A DNA stretch of 34,416 nt from Magnetococcales bacterium (lineage in GTDB: Bacteria; Pseudomonadota; Magnetococcia; Magnetococcales; DC0425bin3). Both the position numbers and the translations under genes were made by a program. Location: positions 1 to 34,416 of the forward strand of contig JADGBZ010000027.1 of NCBI GenBank assembly GCA_015231175.1, written 5' to 3'. Below the pieces are notes generated by a model, which was given only the letters and a program-made list of their open reading frames with translations, had not been told where the DNA came from and did not search any database. This document shows, in pieces, positions 7,489-14,778 of this stretch. Position 1 is the stretch's first letter, and each line of letters begins with the position of its first letter.

Positions 7489-9342
7489 ATGTCGGAAGCT
7501 ACCTCAGTGGACGTTTCCCCTTCCCCTTCCTGGTTGGTGGGATGCATCTCACTGATTGTGGGGGTTTCTTTTGGTCTTTCGTTTGGCGATGCCGGCAGCA
7601 ACCAGAACATCTACCTGCTGTCGGGCATGCGTAAGGTCGATCCTACGTTGTGGCGTGGGGATTGGTTCGTCGAGCAGGTGCCTCCCTACCACGTAGTTTT
7701 CAATTGGTTGGTGGCGTGGCTACATGGCATGGGAATTTTGCCGGTAACTCTGGCGGTGGGCAACGTGGTGGTGGTGGCGACCACCCTGGGGATCGTGTAT
7801 GCCGCCCTGCGCCTCGTGGAGAGGCGTCTTGCCTTCCTGGCTTGGTGTGGCGTGGTGTTGATCTTTTTCTTGCTGTATCAAAGCCTCAGCGTTGGCTATA
7901 GCTATTTTTTTTCCCGTTCCTTGCAGCCATCGTCGTTGAGTATCTTATTGTTTCTTTGGGGGATGTATGCCTATATACGCGGGTGGTGGGGTTGGACTGG
8001 TTTGCTGTGGGCTGGGGCCGGGGCTTTTCATGCCAATTACCTGATCCTGGGATTTCCGTTTTTCGGTCTGGCGCACCTTGTGAACATGCGAGGCCGGATT
8101 TTCGATCGGAATCTGCTGCGCTTGTTCCTGCCGCCGTTGGTGGTGCTCGCTGCTTTTGTACCGGTGATCCTCCAGACGGTGGGGACAGGCCTTTTGCCGG
8201 ATCAAGAGCGTGAGGCAGAGAAAATATTCTTCAACTTCAATTTCTTTCATTATCTGCCTTCATACTATGCCATCTCATTTATCCCTTTCCTCGGGTGGAT
8301 TGTGGCTGGAGTGGCCCTGAATTGGTCACCACGTCTGATCGTGCCGCAAGCGGGTGAGCGTTTTTCTCCAACGCGGGGATTGTTGGCGCTGTATGTTGCC
8401 GGGCTGGTTGTGATTACCGTCGGTACCCTGCTGACGACGCTCGTGTTCCTGCCGGTGGTGGCACGTCTGTTTGTTTGGCGTTTGGCACCTATCGTTCTGC
8501 TGATGTCCCAGGGTATGGTGGCGCTTTGGTTGGCACGGCTTGTGTCCGGAACGAAAGACTTTTCCGATACCTCCTGGCGCGCGGCCCTTTTGGCTACCCT
8601 GGGGTTGCTGATGGTTCTGGGCTTTGCCCTGGTGTGGCCTCCCGACCCTGTCTATTGGTACTGGCCACAAGGGCACGAGCCAACGCCGCTGCTGTTGACC
8701 TTGGTTCTTTTGCCTATTCTAGCCCTGACTTTTTCATCGGTTCTGGCCGTCTTGCCGTGGGGGGAGCGCTGCTTCACTTTGTTCTTCTCTTCTCGTGCGA
8801 TGTGTCGCATCCTGCCTTGGTTGTTTTTGCCGGCGTTGCTGATAGTTTCGGGATTGCGCCTTGACCCCTGGCATGACAAATTTGACATGGTCAACGGCTT
8901 TTACGAGCGGCGGAAGGATCGCCAATTGCTGGCCTGGGCGGCGTCCACTCCGGTTGGCACGCGATTTCTTGTCTCTCCCGGTCGCACGGACTTCCGCTTT
9001 TGGACCGGACGTGCGGTTGTTGTTGATTGGCAGAGCGTTCCGCACCGTGCCGAGCAGCGGTTGGCGTGGTATCGGCATTTGTTGGCGGTGACCAACAGGG
9101 CACATCTGGGAGGTGCCGAGGATTTTGCTCTCCTGGGCGCCTATTATTACAATGCCCCTTTGTGGCGCATGCGGGAGGTGGCCTGCCTCTACGGGGCCGA
9201 TTACATCGTGCGTTCGCACGGGCAAAACGCCCTGCCAGAGGCCGAACCCAAGGCGATTGCCTATCGCGATCCAAATTTTCTCGTGTACCGGGTGGCGCAG
9301 CCGTGCCCGCGCGCGGAGTGGGGGAGACAGCCGGATGGGTGA
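7489..9342 (+). CDS. Polytopic membrane protein, GT-C-like
   Basis: A large integral membrane protein of about 617 residues from ATG 7489, with a dozen or so hydrophobic segments from residue 15 to about 460 and a soluble C-terminal domain of about 150 residues. The first loop (GDAGSNQNIYLLSGMRKVDP, then DWF) and the overall plan resemble membrane proteins annotated DUF6798 and GT-C-type polyprenyl-sugar-dependent glycosyltransferases, but I recognise no decisive catalytic motif. The acidic GDAG in the first loop could be the GT-C acidic site. The frame is open from 7189, but its first 90-100 codons look non-coding; ATG 7459 is an alternative start. No strong ribosome-binding site distinguishes them. 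Divergent transcription from a GtrB-like gene suggests a shared role in surface glycan decoration. Confidence 0.7.
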   Translation: MSEATSVDVSPSPSWLVGCISLIVGVSFGLSFGDAGSNQNIYLLSGMRKVDPTLWRGDWFVEQVPPYHVVFNWLVAWLHGMGILPVTLAVGNVVVVATTLGIVYAALRLVERRLAFLAWCGVVLIFFLLYQSLSVGYSYFFSRSLQPSSLSILLFLWGMYAYIRGWWGWTGLLWAGAGAFHANYLILGFPFFGLAHLVNMRGRIFDRNLLRLFLPPLVVLAAFVPVILQTVGTGLLPDQEREAEKIFFNFNFFHYLPSYYAISFIPFLGWIVAGVALNWSPRLIVPQAGERFSPTRGLLALYVAGLVVITVGTLLTTLVFLPVVARLFVWRLAPIVLLMSQGMVALWLARLVSGTKDFSDTSWRAALLATLGLLMVLGFALVWPPDPVYWYWPQGHEPTPLLLTLVLLPILALTFSSVLAVLPWGERCFTLFFSSRAMCRILPWLFLPALLIVSGLRLDPWHDKFDMVNGFYERRKDRQLLAWAASTPVGTRFLVSPGRTDFRFWTGRAVVVDWQSVPHRAEQRLAWYRHLLAVTNRAHLGGAEDFALLGAYYYNAPLWRMREVACLYGADYIVRSHGQNALPEAEPKAIAYRDPNFLVYRVAQPCPRAEWGRQPDG

Positions 9343-9435
9343 TCCAACCCCGGATTAAGGGCCTGTCACAAAATAACTGTAACTCGATGTTCAAGTTTTT
9401 TGCGTCTGACCTCTGAAGCAGAGGGGGCAGCAGTG

Positions 9436-9675
9436 TCACTCTGCCAGACTCCAGACCGGAGTTCCTTGCCAAACCGTTCCAGTGAACGCGTTAAAAACCC
9501 GTCCACAGGAACACCGGTAGTACAGGAGGGGTGCGCGGTCCTTCCGGTGAACCTTGACTGTGTCCAGGGATGCTTGGCATCCCGGGCATCTCAAGCCCTT
9601 TGGGTGCAGAACCTCTACGAGGTGGTCGTAGCATTTTTTCTCATCCATCAGTTGGGTAATCGGAAACAGCATCAT
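9436..9675 (-). pseudogene. IS1595-like transposase, N-terminal fragment
   Basis: The start ATG 9675 has a strong GAGGAG 7 bases upstream. The peptide MMLFPITQLMDEKKCYDHLV, a zinc ribbon (LRCPGCQ and YRCSCG) and FNAFTGTVWQGT match the N-terminal zinc-ribbon region of IS1595-type transposases. After WQGT the similarity stops, and the frame ends 7 residues later at 9436, well short of the roughly 300-residue family length. The DDE domain is gone. The flanking 9360-9420, starting GGGCCTGTCACAAAATAACT, may be the residual element end, but I cannot identify its partner. Confidence 0.6.
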
Positions 9676-10064
9676 GAGTGTCTCCTCGCAAGCCTTCCTT
9701 GGACAATCGCGCATTCCTGCGAGGGTATGCTCTTAAGTTTCAATGATCAACGGTTCACACAATTTGCAACATGAGCGTTCTTGGGTCCAAGCCGAGGGAT
9801 CTGTTTAAACACCTGCTGGACAGAATTGACCTACCGGCAAGACCGGCAAAACGTCGGCATCGGTCAGCACCGGAACTCTTGTCCCATGCCGCATAACGGG
9901 GTACCTTTGGCTGAAACGATGATCAAGGCCCTACCATGGTCGGTATACTTATGCACGGTTTAGCAAGTGAAGCAGACACAAAGGCAAAGATGATTACACC
10001 ACAGCTCAAAGCTGGCGCCATGCATCCAATTAAATAGAGTAAACCTAATTAGAACGGAATTATA
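9676..10064. other. Intergenic IS-debris stretch before the acyltransferase
   Basis: Apart from the small frame at 9771 nothing coding is evident. Base composition changes from GC-rich to AT-rich near 9960-10030, marking the left border of the foreign acyltransferase segment. Confidence 0.4.
9771..9896 (+). CDS. Small Arg/Leu-rich ORF, unrecognised
   Basis: A 41-residue frame opening MSVLGSKPRDLFKHLLDRID and continuing with an Arg-rich patch (ARPAKRRHR) to TAA 9894. I do not recognise it. Composition is protein-like, but there is no ribosome-binding site ahead of ATG 9771 and it lies among IS remnants, so it may be a piece of a transposase frame rather than a gene. Confidence 0.2.
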   Translation: MSVLGSKPRDLFKHLLDRIDLPARPAKRRHRSAPELLSHAA

Positions 10065-11108
10065 ATGAATAGCAATATTGTTTGGATTGACATACTAAGA
10101 ATTATTGGTACCTTTTCAGTTGTATGGATACATTCCGCAGCCCCCTTATTATATAAATTTAATAAAATTTCTATAATGAATTGGTGGGTTGGTAATATTT
10201 ATGATTCAATGGCTCGAATGTGTGTTCCGTTATTTTTCATGATTTCTGGTTTTTTGTTATTAAATAAATCAGAAGCCCCTTCTGTGTTTTTTCAAAAGCG
10301 TCTGTATAAAGTTGTTTTACCCTTAATTGCATGGTCGATTCTTTACATTTTATGGAAACACTATATTGAAGGAAAAGGCTCACCGTCATTTTATATTTTT
10401 TTCAGTTTAGTTATTACTCCAGCCTACTTTCATCTATGGTTTTTGTATGCAATTATAGGCATATATTTGTTTATGCCTATTTTAAGAATAATTACCCAAC
10501 ATTCTAGCAACGAAACATTGTACTATTTTGTTTTTTTATGGTTTGTTGCTGTATCAGTAATTCCATTTTTTGAAATGCTAACAGGCATAAAAAGCGTAAT
10601 AGATTTACAAATGATTTCAGGATATATAGGTTATTTTGTCTTGGGTCTTTTGTTAGGGGAAGTCAAAGTAAATGCTAAATTTTTCATTTTATCAGTCGTC
10701 GTATTTATTGTTTCTGTATTTGCTACTGCTTTTTCAACATATTATTTTACAGTGGAAAGAGGTGTCTTTGTAGGTTATTTCTATGGTCACTTAACTCCAA
10801 ATGTAATTGTTATGTCAATTTCATTTTTTGTGTTCATTAAGTATTTATCTGAAAATAGTTCAATAATTAACAATGCAAAGGCTAAAAAAATAATAGAACC
10901 ACTGAGTGCAGCGAGTTTCGGTATATATTTAGTACACGCAATGGTATTATATATTTTATCTAGAGGTTATTTTGGGCTTCGCTTAAATGCATTTACTGCT
11001 GACGCTTATTATTCCATACCAGCAACAGCAATCTCGACTTATATTGTCTCATTTATCATTGTTTATTTTCTTCAATCAATACCATTTATTAAGAAAATTG
11101 CACCTTAA
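10065..11108 (+). CDS. Acyltransferase family 3 membrane protein (OafA/WecH-like)
   Basis: Integral membrane acyltransferase (Acyl_transf_3 type) that would O-acetylate a surface sugar such as O-antigen or another exopolysaccharide. The N-terminal motif WIDILRIIGTFSVVWIHSAA carries the conserved His (22) of the family. About ten hydrophobic helices follow through 347 residues, the usual length for WecH-like members, and SAASFGIYLVHAMVLYI near the end matches the family's last conserved helix. The gene is strikingly AT-rich beside its neighbours (19 G+C in the 60 bases 10201-10260, against well over half elsewhere), with Lys AAA, Ile ATA and Leu TTA codons common, so it was probably acquired horizontally. 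It is flanked by transposase remnants on both sides. The ribosome-binding site is weak. Confidence 0.88.
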   Translation: MNSNIVWIDILRIIGTFSVVWIHSAAPLLYKFNKISIMNWWVGNIYDSMARMCVPLFFMISGFLLLNKSEAPSVFFQKRLYKVVLPLIAWSILYILWKHYIEGKGSPSFYIFFSLVITPAYFHLWFLYAIIGIYLFMPILRIITQHSSNETLYYFVFLWFVAVSVIPFFEMLTGIKSVIDLQMISGYIGYFVLGLLLGEVKVNAKFFILSVVVFIVSVFATAFSTYYFTVERGVFVGYFYGHLTPNVIVMSISFFVFIKYLSENSSIINNAKAKKIIEPLSAASFGIYLVHAMVLYILSRGYFGLRLNAFTADAYYSIPATAISTYIVSFIIVYFLQSIPFIKKIAP

Positions 11109-11270
11109 GTTCAATTATAAAGTAACATAATATATTGACGTAAAAACCCGTCTAAAATCATCAATTTTGGACAAAGCCTTTAGGGGTGAGTTATAGCAGC
11201 CCGTTGATAAAGTCGCTCTGCTGTCTGCCTTGTGGTAGAATGACCGAAAACCCAAAGGTAGGAGGGTGGG

Positions 11271-11375
11271 ATGGCGCAGGGACGGCAGCAAGATCGGCAA
11301 CAGGACATGTTTCTGACCTGGGATGAAATTCCCGGCACTGGGCTGACACCGTTCCATAAACTCTTCCCTGTGCTG
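11271..11375 (+). pseudogene. Transposase N-terminal remnant (IS1182/IS5-like)
   Basis: After a good GGAGGG ribosome-binding site, the frame MAQGRQQDRQQDMFLTWDEI continuing to TPFHKLF resembles the first 30-35 residues of IS1182/IS5-type transposases, which open with a basic Gln-rich segment and an acidic LP-containing stretch before a HPF motif. Similarity ends near 11375, where the leader of the next transposase begins; the rest of the long frame overlaps that gene and looks spurious. I treat it as a remnant broken by the neighbouring element. The family name is tentative. Confidence 0.35.
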
Positions 11376-11443
11376 CCATTTGGTGTTCAAATGCTGGTCA
11401 GGACACGGCATCAATTTAACCCGTTTCCAGAGGTGATCCACGG

Positions 11444-12232
11444 ATGGACATCCCCGACAGCCCGAAATGCCCGACCTGCCAATCCACGGATGTGGTCGTT
11501 TGCAAGGTCTACCTCACGGTTCATAATGGTGGTCGGGTCTTGCACCGATGTTACGGATGTGGGGCAAGTTTTTCTGAAACACGTGGAACGCCCATGGAGA
11601 ATCTCAAGTCTCCGATCAGCAAGGTGGCATCTGCTTTGAAAATTCGAAGTGAGGGTATGGGGCTTCGGGCAACAGCCCGCGTGATAGGCACCCACAAGAA
11701 CACGATCAGCGAATGGGAACAGAGGTTCGCTGACCAGAAAAAAACGTTGATGTTGTATGCTTTCTGCCATCAATTTGTTTCCCTCACCTTTGAAGGAGAT
11801 GAGCTGTACACCATCGTAGGGAAACGCACAGATCCATCTGAATCCAAGGGCTGGACTGCTGTCATCATGGAACGCGGAAGTCGATTCCTCGTGGACCAGA
11901 AGCGTGGAGCAAAAGATGCCGATCTGTTTACTGCTGTCATGAGTACGGTTTGCCAGTTTATTGACCAAACTCAGGATTTGACATTCTTGTCGGATGGGGA
12001 ACGGCGATATGGCAACATATTGTTTTCCTTATGCGCTGAGGCATTGCAAACGGGGACTATAGGTCGTCCTCCCAAGGTTCTTCCAAAAGGGGTCAAGGTG
12101 CGAGTCAAAAACAAGGGCGATCAGAAACATAAGCGAGGTCCAAAGCGCCCAAAGTACCAAGCTCCCCAACGGGAGCATCCTGACACGGATCAGACACTGC
12201 CAGACTCAGAGATAAACGCCAACCGCCTTGAA
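11444..12232 (+). pseudogene. Zinc-ribbon DDE transposase (IS1-like), truncated at 3' end
   Basis: Starts at ATG 11444 with AGAGGTG 9 bases upstream. The N-terminus has a zinc ribbon (Cys9, Cys12, Cys36, Cys39) and a helix-turn-helix (GLRATARVIGTHKNTISEWE), as in IS1-like InsA/InsB fusions. The catalytic region shows Asp119 (GDELYTIVG) and Asp184 (LSDGERRYG), followed by a basic KHKRGPKRPKYQ segment. In relatives the sequence INANxLE leads to the final catalytic Glu and a roughly 40-residue tail; here it breaks off at SEINANRLEGQ. From about 12233 the DNA is the 3' end of an RND permease gene, so the open frame to 12535 is a chimera and not a real tail. The transposase is presumably inactive. 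Confidence 0.7.
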
Positions 12233-12632
12233 GGTCAGTCTGTCACTCCTGGTGACGCACAATGCCTTCTCCATGCCTTCCGTGATCGGCATCCTGATGT
12301 TGATGGGGGTAACCACCAAAAATTCCATTTTGTTGGTCGAATATGCCATCGTCGCACGGCGCGACCGGGGATTGGATCGTATCGAGGCTCTGCTGGATGC
12401 TTGTCGCAAACGTGCCCGGCCCATCGTCATGACGACCATCGCCATGGCAGCCGGCATGTTGCCCGTGGCCCTGGGGTTGGGTGCGGAGCCCAGTTTCCGC
12501 TCTCCCATGGCCATTGTTGTCATCGGTGGGCCTGATCACATCGACATTTCTCTCTCTGCTGGTGATTCCGGTCATCTTCACCTATGTGGATGACCTGCAC
12601 CGCCTGGGCAAAGGTTTGCTGAAGAAGGATTG
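12233..12632 (+). pseudogene. Partial second copy of RND permease 3' end
   Basis: This is the last about 130 codons of an RND permease, matching 3878-4277 of the intact gene. The middle, 12271-12612, is identical to 3916-4257 at every base I compared except one (T at 12482 against C at 4127). Both flanks differ: 12233-12270 has about six differences over 38 bases, and the tail encodes a GLLKKD-like end instead of SFLKED. It also carries the same extra C (12531/12532) that shifts the frame of the full gene. It has no start of its own and no upstream RND sequence, since it is fused to a truncated transposase. It is best seen as the end of a distinct RND paralogue converted in its centre. Confidence 0.85.
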
Positions 12633-12650
12633 AAAGACTGGGATGGAGGT

Positions 12651-12710
12651 CCAGGAGGAAGGGCTGTGCCCTTCCTCCTGGTGGGGTCCGGGGCGAAGCC
12701 CCGAAAAAAC
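12651..12710. repeat. Dispersed GC-rich double-hairpin repeat, copy 1
   Basis: Two adjacent palindromes: CCAGGAGGAAGGG (12651-12663) pairs with CCCTTCCTCCTGG (12669-12681) around a 5-base loop, and CGGGGC (12689-12694) pairs with GCCCCG (12698-12703) around GAA. The connecting CTGGTGGGG and the sequence GGGGCGAAGCCC recur near 34374-34400 and, degenerately, near 33330. It sits between the RND remnant and the convergent DUF4276 gene. It is not a standard intrinsic terminator in either direction because no U-tract follows the stem. Confidence 0.6.
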
Positions 12711-12756
12711 ATTATCTATATTTTTTTCTTTCCATTTTATGATTGTTCAGTATTTT

Positions 12757-13512
12757 TCACGGTTTTCCCAGGTTTTCCAGACCTGTCAGCCAATCGTTGA
12801 AGTGCCGACATTTTCTCCGCAAGGTCTCCACTCCAATCTTTTCGACGACCAACACGCCCGAACCGGCTTTGTCATATTCTGGAATTTCCTTTCGGATGCG
12901 CTTCGATGGGGCTGTTTCCCGCCCATCATTGATCAACTCGGGATTGCCGTTGCCGACCATGTCAACCAGTTTCTCGATGGGGCGCTTATGCTCCAAATAT
13001 TCCAAATCCAGCTTTTTTGGGTCAGCAAAAATGAGCGTCTCGAATTCATGCAACTGGATATAGGGAAGAAAGCGGCTATCGTCGATATCTTTAGTCAGAG
13101 AGTGTTCCAGTGTACGGACTCTTTGATAGGGATCTGACAGCCCTTTTGCATCAGCATAACCGGGAAAGCCATCGGGTAGTGCGTAAAGGTCGAACATGGT
13201 TGTGAATCGGCAAGCCGGGTCTTTATCTTCCCTCGTCCATCTTAGAATATCGTCCTTTGCTTTTGAGTAACTGATCAAGCCCCCACGGTGTTTTTTTCCT
13301 GCTCGTTTATCCTTGCTGGTTAGAACGCAGCGGGCATCTGCAAACACTTTGTGGTTGGCCAGGTGTGGCGCCAGGACGGCCTTGACAAAGGCTTTTTCAG
13401 TTTGTCCCTCCGCAGTCACATGCAGACGAATCATGTCTGGACTCCCAGCACAAACGGCCTTGACAAAGGCTTTTTCAGTTTGTCCCTCCGCAGTCACATG
13501 CAGACGAATCAT
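12757..13512 (-). CDS. DUF4276 (TOPRIM-like) protein, start duplicated
   Basis: DUF4276 proteins are TOPRIM-fold and usually stand beside an AAA ATPase, like a split OLD nuclease. Visible are the motif VTAEGQTE with acidic residues near the N-terminus, a central MFDLYALP acidic segment, and the strongly conserved YIQLHEFETLIFADP. Two in-frame starts exist 78 bases apart: ATG 13512 overlaps the ATPase stop as ATGA (251 residues), and ATG 13434 gives 225 residues. Residues 1-19 of the long form recur exactly as residues 27-45, so the protein would carry two copies of the EGQTE strand. The shorter form is the expected family shape. The gene follows the ATPase, probably translationally coupled. 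Nuclease activity in defence is inferred from the family and context only. Confidence 0.85.
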   Translation of the reverse strand: MIRLHVTAEGQTEKAFVKAVCAGSPDMIRLHVTAEGQTEKAFVKAVLAPHLANHKVFADARCVLTSKDKRAGKKHRGGLISYSKAKDDILRWTREDKDPACRFTTMFDLYALPDGFPGYADAKGLSDPYQRVRTLEHSLTKDIDDSRFLPYIQLHEFETLIFADPKKLDLEYLEHKRPIEKLVDMVGNGNPELINDGRETAPSKRIRKEIPEYDKAGSGVLVVEKIGVETLRRKCRHFNDWLTGLENLGKP

Positions 13513-13531
13513 GGCTGGCCACCCAGCACAT
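13376..13531. repeat. 78-bp tandem duplication at an ATPase/DUF4276 junction
   Basis: The segment 13376-13453 is repeated at 13454-13531, offset exactly 78 bases. The first 60 bases, covering the first 19 codons and start of the DUF4276 gene, look identical; four or so differences lie in the part derived from the 3' end of the ATPase gene. Since 78 is a multiple of three the frame is kept. The result is two candidate start codons, the outer one overlapping the ATPase stop. Confidence 0.9.
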
Positions 13532-14735
13532 TCTTCTCCCACAATTCCGACAGGCAATAGCGTTCAAGCCACTCTTCCAGTTGTTCGGCATCCAATTTTT
13601 TAAAAAGAGAACTCCGACCTGTTTCGTCGCGTTCGACGATGACCAACTCATCCGGAGCGAATTCATCCACCAGTCGGGTCGATTGGGTGGCCACCAGAAC
13701 CTGAACTTTATTGGACACCTCACGAACCATTCCAGCCAACTCAGCGATGGCACTGGGATGCAACCCCAGCTCCGGCTCGTCAATCACAATGAATCTCGGT
13801 AACAACGCCGGAGGTTGCAGCAACAGGGTCGTGAGTGCCATGAAACGGAGCGAACCATCGGAGATCTGATCCGGCCCGAACAGGTAGTCGCCGCCTTTGG
13901 CATCGATCCAATTCAGGCGGACATATTTTTCGTTGCCGGGTAAAGTCTCCAACGAAAAATCCCCGAACTGGGGCATCACCCGCTGGATACGCCGAATGAT
14001 TCGTTCATAGGAACGTTTAAAATCGACATGCTCTTTCAGCATTTTCAAAAAGGGTGCCAGGTTCCCCGCATCACTGCGCAGGTATTTTGCATCGTCAACG
14101 TAGCCTCGATCTTTTATTTTGGCCGTATCTGATGTATCATGGAACTGGTAAGTCCTGATGTCGGCACGGAGAAAATGATCTATTTCGCTCGTTTGTTCCT
14201 TGTCATCGCTCAGCCCGGCCGTGGTCACATGCACATTTTCACGCGCATATCCGGTCTGTTCCGGACGGTGTGGGCTGACGTCGCCAGTTTCGTGGCCGAA
14301 AGAATGATCAAGGCCGCTCAGCCCTGATGCCGCAGTGCCACTTGCCAAAAGATATACCTTTGGTTGCGCTTCTTCATTTCTGCGAAGCGTGATCTTTTCA
14401 CTGCTGATGAACAGGCGATCCGGCAAACCGTAGGAGAGTCCCACCTCATAGGTGCCTTTTACTTTTAAAGGATCCGACGAAAAATGCAGGACAAACGAGA
14501 GGGATTCGGTCACCTTCGGACCGTAGAACAAGAGCTGGCTTGCTCCCTGTTTTCCGACATAGTTTTGTAATGCACCGGTTGTCAGGAAGTTGAGCATCTT
14601 GAAGAAGGCAACCAGATTGCTTTTTCCGGACCCGTTGGCGCCAAGCAGAACTGTCACATTTCCCAAGAAAATATTTTGACCATTTTGACCGTCAATCGAT
14701 TTGAACCCTTTGATATCAATCTGGGTCAGTTTCAT
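13509..14735 (-). CDS. AAA ATPase (AAA_21/OLD-like), partner of DUF4276
   Basis: A 408-residue ABC/SMC-type AAA ATPase. Walker A is GANGSGKS at residues 32-39, the signature-like ISDGSLRFMAL near 292-302, Walker B FIVIDEPELGLHP near 312-324, and the switch His/Gln segment VLVATQST follows about 20 residues later. The middle carries an insertion without obvious coiled-coil zinc hook. Such ATPases work with a TOPRIM or HEPN effector in anti-phage systems (OLD, PARIS and AbiL relatives). Here the effector candidate DUF4276 overlaps the stop by ATGA. ATG 14735 has AGGGTGG 8 bases upstream. It starts 43 bases after the HD-GYP gene ends on the same strand, so read-through transcription is likely. 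Confidence 0.9.
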   Translation of the reverse strand: MKLTQIDIKGFKSIDGQNGQNIFLGNVTVLLGANGSGKSNLVAFFKMLNFLTTGALQNYVGKQGASQLLFYGPKVTESLSFVLHFSSDPLKVKGTYEVGLSYGLPDRLFISSEKITLRRNEEAQPKVYLLASGTAASGLSGLDHSFGHETGDVSPHRPEQTGYARENVHVTTAGLSDDKEQTSEIDHFLRADIRTYQFHDTSDTAKIKDRGYVDDAKYLRSDAGNLAPFLKMLKEHVDFKRSYERIIRRIQRVMPQFGDFSLETLPGNEKYVRLNWIDAKGGDYLFGPDQISDGSLRFMALTTLLLQPPALLPRFIVIDEPELGLHPSAIAELAGMVREVSNKVQVLVATQSTRLVDEFAPDELVIVERDETGRSSLFKKLDAEQLEEWLERYCLSELWEKNVLGGQP

Positions 14736-14778
14736 CCTTGGTCCACCCTTCCTCCTTCAGCTTCTCGCCTCCGGCTGG

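Noticed and set aside
12233-12535. A long transposase with a novel C-terminal domain
   Set aside because: The extra stretch is RND permease DNA read in a different frame, not a domain.
12651-12710. Intrinsic transcription terminator
   Set aside because: The stems are strong, but the run after the second stem is A on the plus strand and the T-run precedes the stem on the minus strand, so no U-tract follows the hairpin in either transcript.
13376-13531. CRISPR array
   Set aside because: Only two long units adjoin each other without spacers, and they contain the start of a coding gene.
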